Shown: positions 1 through 7,192, counted from the stretch's first letter. The stretch: 10,708 bases of DNA from Gammaproteobacteria bacterium (GCA_003645215.1 QNEM01000043.1:1-10708), one strand, 5' to 3'. The notes: generated by a model not told the origin, from the letters alone. Made by a program: numbers and translations.

Positions 1-941
1 GCCTGGGAGCAGGAAAATATATGGTTGCTGAGGCGGATGAAAGTGATGCCTCATTTTTACATCTACAACCGACGATTGCGATCCTGACCAATGTTGATGC
101 GGACCATCTTGAAACCTATGGCGGTGATATAGGTTGTCTGCAAGACAATTTTATTGAGTTTCTTCATCACCTGCCTTTCCATGGCCTGGCCGTTATCTGC
201 CTGGATGATGCAGGTGTCAGAAAAATTATGGGGAATATTCTGAAACCTTTTAAAACCTATGGCTTTGATGCAGATGCAGATTACTTTGCACATGACGTTC
301 ATCATGAAGGACAGCAGAGTTGTTTCCAGGTTTCACGTGAAGATAAAAAAGAATGGCTGCAGGTGAAATTAAACCTGCCGGGTAAACACAATATTTTAAA
401 TGCACTGGCGGCAATTGCTGTGGCACATGAAGTGGGTGTTGCCGATGAATCAATTATTACTGCACTTGCTGAATTCCAGGGTATTAGCAGACGCTGTCAG
501 GTTCTCGGTGAAATAAGTATCCAGGACAATAAGGTTCTGCTTATCGATGATTATGCACATCATCCCCGTGAAATTAATGCAATATTAGAGGCTGTTCGGC
601 AAGGATGGCCTGATAAGCGGATTGTCGTTATTTTCCAGCCACATCGTTATACAAGAACCAGAGATCTGTTTGAAGATTTTTGCCAGGTACTTGCAGAAAC
701 TGACAAGTTGCTATTAATGGATATATACAGCGCAGGCGAGCCCCCTGTTGCTGGTGCTGATGGTCGATCACTGTGTCGGGCAATTCGCCAGAGAGGACAG
801 GTTGAGCCCATTTTCGTTGAGCAACAAGAAGAAATACCACGATTATTGGAAAATCTTGTTGAAGAAAATGATTTGTTACTGGTGTTAGGTGCAGGAAATG
901 TTGGTGCGGTATCCGCAAATTTGCAACAGCAATATGGATAA
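1..941 (+). CDS. murC: UDP-N-acetylmuramate--L-alanine ligase MurC (5'-truncated by window edge)
   Basis: MurC is the cytoplasmic ATP-dependent ligase that adds L-alanine to UDP-MurNAc, the first amino acid of the peptidoglycan stem peptide. The frame is open from base 3, so the in-frame ATG at 21 is internal and not the start. The first visible residues are LGAGKYMVAEADESDASFLH, the conserved segment that follows the ATP-binding GKT loop in Mur ligases. About 150 to 170 N-terminal residues, including the UDP-binding domain and the P-loop, lie outside the window. Visible signatures are TNVDADHLETY, GKHNILNALAAIAVA (end of the central ATP domain), DDYAHHP (codons 546-566, C-terminal domain), FQPHRYTRTRDLFEDF and DIYSAGEPPVAGADGRSL. 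The 312 residues seen fit the remainder of a protein of about 470 to 490 residues. The stop is TAA at 939. murB follows after a 46-bp spacer made largely of a 12-bp tandem repeat. Identification is secure. Confidence 0.97.
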   Translation, partial: LGAGKYMVAEADESDASFLHLQPTIAILTNVDADHLETYGGDIGCLQDNFIEFLHHLPFHGLAVICLDDAGVRKIMGNILKPFKTYGFDADADYFAHDVHHEGQQSCFQVSREDKKEWLQVKLNLPGKHNILNALAAIAVAHEVGVADESIITALAEFQGISRRCQVLGEISIQDNKVLLIDDYAHHPREINAILEAVRQGWPDKRIVVIFQPHRYTRTRDLFEDFCQVLAETDKLLLMDIYSAGEPPVAGADGRSLCRAIRQRGQVEPIFVEQQEEIPRLLENLVEENDLLLVLGAGNVGAVSANLQQQYG

Positions 942-948
942 GTGAAGT

Positions 949-984
949 AATTGAGAGAACATTTGAGAAAACAATTGAGAAAAC
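949..984 (+). repeat. Three tandem copies of a 12-bp unit before murB
   Basis: Three adjacent 12-mers fill most of the murC-murB spacer: AATTGAGAGAAC (949-960), ATTTGAGAAAAC (961-972) and AATTGAGAAAAC (973-984). They differ only at unit positions 2 and 9. The array ends four bases before the GTG at 988. Each unit carries a purine-rich GAGA stretch that weakly resembles a Shine-Dalgarno core. Repeats of this kind usually arise by replication slippage. An effect on murB translation is inference. Confidence 0.85.
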
Positions 985-987
985 AAG

Positions 988-1986
988 GTGCCAGGTGAAA
1001 CAAAACAATTTTATGAAGCATCAAATTTGCCCGCAATATTGGCACTTGATGTCACTGAACTTATGAATAAAGGGTATTCGAAAAAAAGTGGTCAGCAGGA
1101 TATCGAAGTTCGCGGTGTCATGAAGCTGAACGAGCCCATGGAAAAACATATTTCCTGGAGAACGGGTGGTCAGGCCGAGTGTTATTTTAAACCGGCTGAT
1201 GTTGATGACCTCTGTTCTTTTCTGCAGCAGATACCGGAGCATGAACCTGTTTTCTGGCTAGGTCTGGGTAGCAACCTTCTGGTGCGCGATGGAGGGCTGA
1301 AAGGAACAGTAATAGCACTCTCAGGAGTATTGAATGATTTACATGTTTACGATGACACCAGTATGCATGTTGGTGCCGGGGTTGCCTGTGCGAAGGTTGC
1401 ACGAATGAGTGTAAAGGCCGGCCTCGCAGGTGGGGAATTCCTGGCGGGTATTCCAGGAACCATGGGTGGTGCCCTGGCAATGAATGCAGGAGCATTTGGC
1501 GGAGAAACCTGGAACATAGTTCGCAGTGTTGAAACCGTCAACAGACAGGGGCAGCGAATTAAAAGAGATGCATCAGAATTTGAGACAGCTTACCGGTATG
1601 TGGATTTGCCTGAGGATGAGTGGTTTATCTCTGCAGAGTTACTACTTTCTGGTGCTGAAGATACGAAAGGTTCAGAACGGATACAGACATTGTTAAATAA
1701 GCGGGCAGAAAGCCAGCCGACAGGCAAGGCAAGTTGTGGTTCTGTATTTCGCAACCCTGAGGGTGACTATGCGGCGAGATTAATAGAAGTCAGTGGGCTT
1801 AAAGGTGAATCAATCGGTAACGCTGTAGTCTCGGAAAAACATGCAAATTTTATCATTAACTCAGGAGGCGCAACTGCCGGGGATATTGAGTCATTGATAT
1901 TAATGATTCAGAAAAAAGTGAAGCTTGATCATGGAGTTGATCTTGTCCCTGAAGTCAGAATTGTTGGTGAAGACAAAAAGGTATGA
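988..1986 (+). CDS. murB: UDP-N-acetylmuramate dehydrogenase MurB, type II
   Basis: MurB is the FAD- and NADPH-dependent enzyme that reduces UDP-GlcNAc-enolpyruvate to UDP-MurNAc in the cytoplasm. With the GTG at 988 the product is 332 residues. Seen in the protein: GLGSNLLVRDGG (92-103) and GIPGTMGGALAMNAGAFGG (154-172) of the FAD domain, YRY at 202-204, CGSVFRNP (250-257) with the catalytic Ser252, HANFIIN (285-291), and PEVR (321-324) with the catalytic Glu322. Only about 48 residues separate the YRY motif from the catalytic serine, against about 70 in E. coli, so the Tyr-loop insert of type I enzymes is missing and this is type II. The start is uncertain: 988 gives about 44 residues before the conserved MKLNEPMEKHISWRTGG block, and ATGs at 1063 and 1120 are alternatives. 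None has a strong Shine-Dalgarno sequence. The stop overlaps the ddlB start (ATGA, 1983-1986), implying translational coupling. Confidence 0.96.
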   Translation: MPGETKQFYEASNLPAILALDVTELMNKGYSKKSGQQDIEVRGVMKLNEPMEKHISWRTGGQAECYFKPADVDDLCSFLQQIPEHEPVFWLGLGSNLLVRDGGLKGTVIALSGVLNDLHVYDDTSMHVGAGVACAKVARMSVKAGLAGGEFLAGIPGTMGGALAMNAGAFGGETWNIVRSVETVNRQGQRIKRDASEFETAYRYVDLPEDEWFISAELLLSGAEDTKGSERIQTLLNKRAESQPTGKASCGSVFRNPEGDYAARLIEVSGLKGESIGNAVVSEKHANFIINSGGATAGDIESLILMIQKKVKLDHGVDLVPEVRIVGEDKKV

Positions 1987-2906
1987 CGAGTGTTGAAAAG
2001 ACAATGCAATTTGGAAAGGTGGCCGTAATGATGGGGGGCTCATCTGCTGAACGGGAAATTTCCCTGCAGAGTGGGCAGGCAGTTTTTGAAGCTCTGCAAA
2101 GGCAAAACGTTGATGCACACATTGTTGACCCTCGAGAAGATTTGATGACGCAACTGGCAACAGGAAATTTTGATCGTGTGTTTATCGCTTTACATGGACG
2201 GGGAGGTGAAGATGGTTTGATGCAGGGTTTACTGGATACTCTGGAAATACCTTACACAGGTAGTGGTGTACTCGGTTCTTCCCTGGCAATGGATAAGTGC
2301 AGGAGTAAGCGAATCTGGCAAAGCCTTGAAATACCTACACCAGCGTTTGTTGAATTAAATGAACATTCTGACTGGCAAGCTGTTGTTGAATATCTGGGTC
2401 TGCCGTTGATCGTTAAACCTGTCAGGGAAGGTTCGAGTTATGGTGCCAGCAAGGTCAAGGAATCAGGTGAACTGGAAAGTGCCTGGCGACAGGCGCGTGA
2501 ATATGATGCGAGGGTGATGGCTGAGTCATGGATTACAGGAAACGAGTATACCGTTCCAGTCCTGGGTGAAGAAATCTTGCCTATGATCAGACTGGAAACG
2601 CCGAGAGAATTTTATGATTACGATGCCAAATATCTTGCTGATACAACACAATACCATTGCCCCTGTGGACTTGATGCTGATGTTGAAAATGATTTAGGCA
2701 AGTTGGCATATGCAGCTTTTAAAGCATTGGACGCCAGTGGTTGGGGACGTGTTGATTTCATGTTGGATGCTGAAGGCAAACCATGGCTGATAGAAGTGAA
2801 TACAATTCCGGGTATGACCAGTCATAGTCTGGTGCCCATGTCTGCAAAGCAGGTGGGCATGAGTTTTGACGATTTAACCTTAAAAATACTGGCGGCCAGT
2901 TTGTGA
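1983..2906 (+). CDS. ddlB: D-alanine--D-alanine ligase
   Basis: This ATP-grasp enzyme joins two D-alanines into the dipeptide that MurF adds to the peptidoglycan precursor. It is the target of D-cycloserine. The 307-residue length matches E. coli DdlB (306). Residues that align by position with E. coli: Glu23 in GGSSAEREISL (E. coli Glu15), Ser151 in REGSSYGAS (Ser150), Tyr217 in the omega loop YDYDAKYL (Tyr216), and the metal ligands Asp258, Glu271 and Asn273. HGRGGEDG (71-78) and PGMTSHSLVPM (276-286) are also family signatures. The second serine of EGSS is followed by Tyr-Gly-Ala rather than the Val-Gly-Met of E. coli, a modest change. The ATG at 1983 is inside the end of murB. An ATG at 2004 (MQFGKVAVMMGG) would give a length nearer the usual N-terminus and cannot be excluded. 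Confidence 0.97.
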   Translation: MTSVEKTMQFGKVAVMMGGSSAEREISLQSGQAVFEALQRQNVDAHIVDPREDLMTQLATGNFDRVFIALHGRGGEDGLMQGLLDTLEIPYTGSGVLGSSLAMDKCRSKRIWQSLEIPTPAFVELNEHSDWQAVVEYLGLPLIVKPVREGSSYGASKVKESGELESAWRQAREYDARVMAESWITGNEYTVPVLGEEILPMIRLETPREFYDYDAKYLADTTQYHCPCGLDADVENDLGKLAYAAFKALDASGWGRVDFMLDAEGKPWLIEVNTIPGMTSHSLVPMSAKQVGMSFDDLTLKILAASL

Positions 2907-2925
2907 GATTGGTGGACAATTATTT

Positions 2926-3702
2926 ATGCAAGCGATACTGACAATGAACGGAAATACTGGCGGCGATTTTGATAAGCAAGATCGTTCTGATTACAGCAAT
3001 AATCTGCTTGGTGGATTGATGGCTGTGTTGGTGGTGACTGTGATTGTTACAGTTTTTGTATGGATGATGAAACCGGCAACGCTTCCAATCAGACAGGTTC
3101 ATATTGAAGGGGAGTTTCTGCGGCTTGATACCTTGCGTTTGCAGGAGTTGGTCACTGACAAGGTAAGAGGTGGATTTTTTAATATCGATGTCGCAGCGAT
3201 ACGAAACGTATTAATAGCATTGCCATGGGTGAATGATGTGTCAGTACATAGAGTCTGGCCGGATGGTTTAAGGGTTATCGTCAATGAACAAACAGCTATT
3301 GTCAGGTGGAATGGAACCGGTCTGTTGAATGATCAGGGCCATTATTTTTCACCAGAGAAGGATTCTTTTCCCAGGGGTTTACCGTTGCTTGAAGGGCCTG
3401 AAGAATCACAGGAATTATTGTTGGAACGATTTAAATTGTTAAAACAAACTTATGGTTTGCCGGTGGTGAATTTACAGATGAATCAACGGCGTGCATGGAA
3501 ATTTGAGTTGCAGAACGGGCTCAGTGTAGTGCTAGGCAGAAGAGATTTTGAGAACCGGATCGAACGGTTTGTGAATGTTGTTATAAATAATCTGGGTGAA
3601 AAATCATCTCAGGCCAGGGAGATTGATATGCGTTATACCAATGGTTTTGCTGTACGTTGGAAGCAACCCACCACTAAACATATTAAGAGTGGAGTTAAAT
3701 AA
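2926..3702 (+). CDS. ftsQ: Cell division protein FtsQ
   Basis: FtsQ is a bitopic inner-membrane protein that joins FtsB and FtsL in the divisome and links the cytoplasmic ring to septal peptidoglycan synthesis. The protein has 258 residues: a short cytoplasmic tail (1-26), one membrane segment (about 27-47, LLGGLMAVLVVTVIVTVFVW), a POTRA domain (about 53-122, starting PIRQVHIEGEF and containing LPWVNDVSVHRVWPDGLRV), then the FtsQ beta domain (about 123-246) ending in EIDMRYTNGFAVRW. POTRA plus the final DMRYTNGFAVRW motif is typical of the family. GGTGGA at 2911-2916 is a fair Shine-Dalgarno sequence nine bases before the ATG. An in-frame ATG at 2944 is a less likely start. The gene sits 19 bp after ddlB and 2 bp before ftsA, the standard dcw position. 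Confidence 0.96.
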   Translation: MQAILTMNGNTGGDFDKQDRSDYSNNLLGGLMAVLVVTVIVTVFVWMMKPATLPIRQVHIEGEFLRLDTLRLQELVTDKVRGGFFNIDVAAIRNVLIALPWVNDVSVHRVWPDGLRVIVNEQTAIVRWNGTGLLNDQGHYFSPEKDSFPRGLPLLEGPEESQELLLERFKLLKQTYGLPVVNLQMNQRRAWKFELQNGLSVVLGRRDFENRIERFVNVVINNLGEKSSQAREIDMRYTNGFAVRWKQPTTKHIKSGVK

Positions 3703-3704
3703 TA

Positions 3705-4928
3705 ATGACGAAAAAGATGGATAAGAATCTTATCGTTGGTCTGGATATCGGGACCTCAAAAGTGGTCGCGATTGTTGGTGAAATTTCCAATGATGAGATC
3801 GAGATTATTGGTCTGGGCTCGAGCCGATCTCGAGGTCTCAAGAAAGGAGTGGTGGTTAATATCGAATCCACGGTTCATTCTATTCAACGCGCCGTAGAAG
3901 AAGCTGAATTGATGGCGGGATGTGAAATACATTCTGTATTCGCAGGTATCGCAGGCAGTCATATCCGTAGTCTCAATTCTCACGGAATTGTAGCAATTCG
4001 GGATCATGAAGTTGCGATTGGTGATGTTGATCGTGTGATTGATGCCGCACGCGCTGTCGCCATCCCTGCAGATCAGAAAATCCTGCATATCCTGCCACAG
4101 GAATTTGTGATTGATCATCAGGAAGGTGTCAAGGAACCGATTGGCATGTCCGGGGTCAGGCTGGAAGCGAAGGTACACATGGTGACCGGGGCAGTCAGTG
4201 CGGCACAAAACATCATCAAGTGTGTACGACGTTGTGGGCTTGAGGTTGATGATGTGATTCTTGAGCAGCTTGCCTCAAGTTATGCAGTATTAACGGAAGA
4301 TGAAAAAGAACTGGGTATATGCCTGGTTGATATCGGCGGTGGCACGACTGATATCGCTGTATTTACTGATGGCGCGATACACCATACAGCAGTGATCCCC
4401 ATTGCCGGGGATCAAGTGACAAACGATATCGCCGTCGCACTACGGACACCGACGCAACATGCTGAAGACATCAAGGTGCAATATGCCTGTGCCTTGACGC
4501 AACTGGCAAATGCTGAAGAAACGATTGATGTCCCCAGTGTCGGAGAACGACCCTCACGTCGATTAGCAAGACAGACATTGGCCGAAGTAGTTGAGCCACG
4601 CTATGAGGAATTATTCACCCTGGTTCAGGCAGAACTTCGGCGAAGTGGTTTTGAGGATTTGATTGCTGCCGGCGTGGTACTTACTGGTGGTAGCTCAAAG
4701 ATGGAAGGTGTGGTTGAACTTGCGGAAGAAATATTTCACATGCCTGTGAGGTTAGGAATGCCGCAACATGTTGCAGGATTGGTCGACGTAGTGAAGAACC
4801 CGATTTACTCAACTGGTGTTGGCTTATTGTTATTCGGGCGCAAACAGATGCAGGAAGGTTTTTCACCATTAAAGGCGAATGCAGGTCTTTGGGAAAGAAT
4901 GAAGAGCTGGTTTCAGGGTAATTTTTAA
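3705..4928 (+). CDS. ftsA: Cell division protein FtsA
   Basis: FtsA is the actin-like ATPase that tethers FtsZ filaments to the inner membrane and recruits later divisome proteins. The 407 residues show the phosphate-1 loop VGLDIGTSK (11-19), the FtsA-specific 1C subdomain (about 85-165), the phosphate-2 motif VDIGGGTTDIAVF (208-220), the adenosine motif LTGGSSKMEG (326-335) and a C-terminal amphipathic helix LWERMKSWFQGNF (395-407), the membrane-targeting sequence. The linker before that helix is short. GGAG at 3691-3694 lies ten bases before the ATG at 3705. An in-frame ATG at 3717 is an alternative. The gene begins 2 bp after the ftsQ stop. Its last codons form the first unit of the repeat array that continues into the ftsZ leader. 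Confidence 0.98.
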   Translation: MTKKMDKNLIVGLDIGTSKVVAIVGEISNDEIEIIGLGSSRSRGLKKGVVVNIESTVHSIQRAVEEAELMAGCEIHSVFAGIAGSHIRSLNSHGIVAIRDHEVAIGDVDRVIDAARAVAIPADQKILHILPQEFVIDHQEGVKEPIGMSGVRLEAKVHMVTGAVSAAQNIIKCVRRCGLEVDDVILEQLASSYAVLTEDEKELGICLVDIGGGTTDIAVFTDGAIHHTAVIPIAGDQVTNDIAVALRTPTQHAEDIKVQYACALTQLANAEETIDVPSVGERPSRRLARQTLAEVVEPRYEELFTLVQAELRRSGFEDLIAAGVVLTGGSSKMEGVVELAEEIFHMPVRLGMPQHVAGLVDVVKNPIYSTGVGLLLFGRKQMQEGFSPLKANAGLWERMKSWFQGNF

Positions 4929-4987
4929 CGAGGAATTTTTAGCAGGTTATTTTCAGAAATTATTTTTAGAGATTAATTTTTTAGATG
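4917..4987 (+). repeat. Five degenerate tandem units filling the ftsA-ftsZ spacer
   Basis: Five T-runs, each preceded by A/G- or A/T-rich bases and followed by AG or AA, start at 4922, 4936, 4950, 4963 and 4977, so the period is 14, 14, 13 and 14 bases. Examples of units are AGGAATTTTTAGC (4931-4943), AGGTTATTTTCAGAA (4944-4958) and ATTATTTTTAGAG (4959-4971). The first unit includes the final codons and stop of ftsA. The array occupies nearly the whole 72-bp spacer and runs up to the strong ftsZ Shine-Dalgarno sequence. The units are too degenerate to be recent. U-rich stretches upstream of a start can bind ribosomal protein S1, but that role here is inference. Confidence 0.75.
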
Positions 4988-4993
4988 AGGAGG
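4988..4993 (+). promoter_or_regulatory. Strong Shine-Dalgarno site of ftsZ
   Basis: AGGAGG is a perfect match to the anti-Shine-Dalgarno core and lies seven bases before the ATG at 5001. It is the best ribosome binding site in the window, fitting the high FtsZ demand relative to FtsA. It fixes the ftsZ start. Confidence 0.92.
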
Positions 4994-5000
4994 TTATGCC

Positions 5001-6134
5001 ATGTTTGAATTTGTAGATACTGACAATCAGGCTGCCGTTATCAAGGTCATTGGCGTTGGTGGTGGTGGTGGGAATGCCGTGCAGCATATGCTGTCAGGCT
5101 GTATTGAGGGAGTGGAATTTATTTGTGCCAACACAGATGCACAGGCACTGAATAATTCTGCTGCAAAAACTTCATTGCAATTGGGAAGGAATATTACCAA
5201 AGGCCTGGGTGCCGGAGCCGACCCGGATATAGGTCGCCAGGCTGCGCTTGAAGACAGAGATCGAGTTATGGATCTTCTGGAAGGTGCAGATATGGTTTTC
5301 ATCACTGCTGGAATGGGTGGCGGCACCGGAACCGGAGCAGCACCGATTGTGGCACAGGTGGCAAAAGAGATGGGGATTCTGACTGTCGCAGTTGTGACAC
5401 GACCATTTTTATTCGAAGGTAAAAGGCGAGCAAAAATTGCAGATGAGGGTATTGAGGAACTCGGACAATTTGTGGATTCTCTGATTACGATTCCCAATGA
5501 AAAATTACTGGCTGTCCTGGGTCGTGATATCAGTCTGTTGAATGCATTCGGTGCTGCCAATGATGTTCTGCTTGGTGCGGTACAGGGGATTGCAGAATTG
5601 ATTACCTGTCCAGGTTTGATTAATGTCGATTTTGCAGATGTTAAAACAGTCATGTCTGAGATGGGAATGGCGATGATGGGTTCGGGTAAGGCGCAGGGTG
5701 AAGATCGTGCAGCTGTTGCTGCCGAAACTGCAGTCTCCAGTCCCTTACTCGAAGACGTCAATCTCTCTGGTGCTCGAGGTATTCTGGTGAATATCACTGC
5801 GGGAATGGATATGACTATTGGTGAGTTTGACGAGGTGGGTAATACAGTCAAACAATTTGCTTCTGATAACGCGACTGTTGTAGTTGGCACTGTCATTGAC
5901 CCTGATATGAGTGGTGAAATGAGAGTCACGATTGTCGCCACTGGTTTGGGTCAAATCGCCAGAGAAGAAGCGGCAAGGGTCCAGTTGGTACAGAATGTCG
6001 CGGTGGGTGACTATAAAGAGTTTGATCGGCCAACGGTGATGCGCAACAAAGATCAGGAAACAGACCCGAATAATGTCGAAAATGACTCGGAATATCTGGA
6101 TATACCTGCCTTTTTGAGGCGTCAAGCGGATTGA
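5001..6134 (+). CDS. ftsZ: Cell division GTPase FtsZ
   Basis: FtsZ is the tubulin homologue that polymerises with GTP into the mid-cell ring and organises septal wall synthesis. The protein has 377 residues (E. coli 383). Seen: IKVIGVGGGGGNAV (14-27), NTDAQAL (44-50), the tubulin signature GMGGGTGTGAAP (104-115), RPFLFEGKRR (134-143), and the T7 catalytic loop NVDFADV (208-214) with Asn208, Asp210 and Asp213 in NxDxxD spacing. A flexible linker of about 45 residues runs from about 320 to 363, and the conserved C-terminal peptide EYLDIPAFLRRQAD (364-377) binds FtsA and ZipA. All key residues are present. The long antisense ORFs across this gene are shadows. The TGA stop at 6132-6134 overlaps the -35 element of the predicted lpxC promoter. 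Confidence 0.99.
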   Translation: MFEFVDTDNQAAVIKVIGVGGGGGNAVQHMLSGCIEGVEFICANTDAQALNNSAAKTSLQLGRNITKGLGAGADPDIGRQAALEDRDRVMDLLEGADMVFITAGMGGGTGTGAAPIVAQVAKEMGILTVAVVTRPFLFEGKRRAKIADEGIEELGQFVDSLITIPNEKLLAVLGRDISLLNAFGAANDVLLGAVQGIAELITCPGLINVDFADVKTVMSEMGMAMMGSGKAQGEDRAAVAAETAVSSPLLEDVNLSGARGILVNITAGMDMTIGEFDEVGNTVKQFASDNATVVVGTVIDPDMSGEMRVTIVATGLGQIAREEAARVQLVQNVAVGDYKEFDRPTVMRNKDQETDPNNVENDSEYLDIPAFLRRQAD

Positions 6135-6160
6135 TAAACCCTATGTTTGCCTGATACTAT
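6131..6160 (+). promoter_or_regulatory. Predicted sigma-70 promoter of lpxC with extended -10
   Basis: TTGATA (6131-6136, five of six bases of the -35 consensus) is followed after 18 bases by TACTAT (6155-6160). TG stands at 6152-6153, which makes TGATACTAT an extended -10 element. Transcription would start near 6167 and give a leader of about 100 nt before lpxC. No terminator follows ftsZ, so read-through from the upstream operon probably also contributes. In E. coli lpxC also has its own promoter after ftsZ. Confidence 0.55.
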
Positions 6161-6184
6161 ACGCAGCTAGCCTGTTCCTGAAAT

Positions 6185-6211
6185 TTATAGGCGGTAACTT
6201 ATAGTCGGTAA
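6185..6211 (+). repeat. Two tandem 13-bp repeats in the lpxC leader
   Basis: TTATAGGCGGTAA (6185-6197) and TTATAGTCGGTAA (6199-6211) match at 12 of 13 bases, with a period of 14. They lie downstream of the predicted lpxC transcription start, so they would be part of the 5' leader. The second copy ends in the first base of a tiny ORF starting at 6211. Function is unknown. A protein-binding site pair or a slippage duplication are both possible. Confidence 0.8.
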
Positions 6212-6246
6212 TGAGTAATATTTGGGGAAATCAGGGGCAGAAATAA
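6211..6246 (+). other. Candidate 11-codon leader ORF before lpxC
   Basis: ATG at 6211 opens a frame coding MSNIWGNQGQK and stopping at TAA 6244-6246, 20 bases before the lpxC ATG. The frame contains one Trp codon and no stretch of repeated codons. No clear Shine-Dalgarno sequence precedes it, only GGT a few bases upstream. It could be a chance ORF. If translated, it would deliver ribosomes next to the weak lpxC ribosome binding site. Confidence 0.2.
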
Positions 6247-6266
6247 AAAAAAGGCTAATATAATCA

Positions 6267-7178
6267 ATGATTAAGCAAAGAACGCTTAAAAATGTCATCC
6301 GTGCTACCGGTGTCGGTCTGCACACGGGTAAGAAAATTATTCTGACGCTACGGCCTGCACCTGTAAATGCCGGGATTATATTTCGTCGAATTGACCTTGA
6401 TGATCCTGTCGAAATTGAAGCAAAACCGGATAATGTTGGCGATACGATGTTGTCCACGTCTCTGATGAAAGGCGATGTCAAAATCTCAACTGTTGAACAC
6501 CTTTTATCCGCACTGGCTGGCTTTGGCATAGACAATGCCTATATTGATCTCAGTTCTGATGAAGTCCCAATCATGGATGGTAGTGCCGGGCCATTTGTTT
6601 TCCTGATCCAGTCGGCAGGCGTAGAAGAACAAAATGCACCGAAGCGTTTTATGCGCATCAAGGAAAAAATCCGGGTTGAGGATGGTGACAAGTGGGCTAT
6701 GTTTGAACCGTTCGAAGGATTTAAAGTTGGTTTCACCATCGAGTTTGATCATCCAATGTTCCATGAAGATAATTGTAAGGCCGAGATTGATTTCTCAACT
6801 ACTTCCTATGTAAAGGAAGTGAGTCGTGCCAGAACATTCGGGTTTATGCGGGAAGTTGAGTTATTGCGAGAAAATAACCTGGCATTAGGTGGTAGCCTGG
6901 ACAATGCTGTGGTTGTTGATGATTACAGAATTTTGAATGAAGACGGGTTGCGTTATGAAGACGAGTGTGTGAAGCACAAGATACTAGACGCAATCGGTGA
7001 TTTATATCTGCTTGGACATAGCCTGATAGGTTCATTTACCGGGTTTAAATCCGGGCATGCACTGAATAATATATTGCTGAGAGAATTATTAGCCAGAGAA
7101 TCAGCATGGGAACTGGTAAGTTTTGAAGATGAGGTAGATTTGCCCATCTCTTTTATGCAGCCTATCACTGCATCATAA
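6267..7178 (+). CDS. lpxC: UDP-3-O-acyl-N-acetylglucosamine deacetylase LpxC
   Basis: LpxC is the zinc amidase that removes the acetyl group from UDP-3-O-acyl-GlcNAc, the committed step of lipid A synthesis in the cytoplasm. The 303 residues (E. coli 305) start MIKQRTLKNVIRATGVGLHT. The zinc ligands His78 (in STVEHLLSAL), His237 and Asp241 (in VKHKILDAIGD) and catalytic Glu77 and His264 (in SGHALNN) each sit one residue earlier than in E. coli. The inner signature SRARTFGF (186-193) is also present. The ribosome binding site is weak: AAGG at 6251-6254, 12 bases from the ATG, right after eight A's. The C-terminus ends MQPITAS without the longer tail that in E. coli carries the FtsH degradation signal, so I make no claim about its turnover. 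The gene converges on dciA with a 14-bp gap. Confidence 0.98.
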   Translation: MIKQRTLKNVIRATGVGLHTGKKIILTLRPAPVNAGIIFRRIDLDDPVEIEAKPDNVGDTMLSTSLMKGDVKISTVEHLLSALAGFGIDNAYIDLSSDEVPIMDGSAGPFVFLIQSAGVEEQNAPKRFMRIKEKIRVEDGDKWAMFEPFEGFKVGFTIEFDHPMFHEDNCKAEIDFSTTSYVKEVSRARTFGFMREVELLRENNLALGGSLDNAVVVDDYRILNEDGLRYEDECVKHKILDAIGDLYLLGHSLIGSFTGFKSGHALNNILLRELLARESAWELVSFEDEVDLPISFMQPITAS

Positions 7179-7192
7179 TAACCATAAGATTT

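Noticed and set aside
1..20. Treating the ATG at 21 as the murC start
   Set aside because: The frame is open and conserved upstream of it to the window edge, and the first residues already belong to the central domain of MurC.
3756..4208. 150-residue antisense ORF across ftsA
   Set aside because: Low-complexity composition rich in His, Asn and Cys, with no domain, opposite a certain gene.
5057..5075. GGT repeats at the start of ftsZ as a microsatellite
   Set aside because: They encode the conserved glycine-rich GTP-binding loop GVGGGGGNAV, so the repetition is explained by protein constraint.
5027..5941. 304-residue antisense ORF across ftsZ
   Set aside because: It mirrors the codon pattern of the real ftsZ frame, is Pro/Ser/Ala-rich, has no recognisable domain and lies fully inside a certain gene. 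It is a shadow ORF.
6259..6264. Perfect TATAAT just before lpxC
   Set aside because: It is two bases before the lpxC ATG, so transcription would start inside the gene. There is no -35 at a fitting distance that improves it over 6131-6160.
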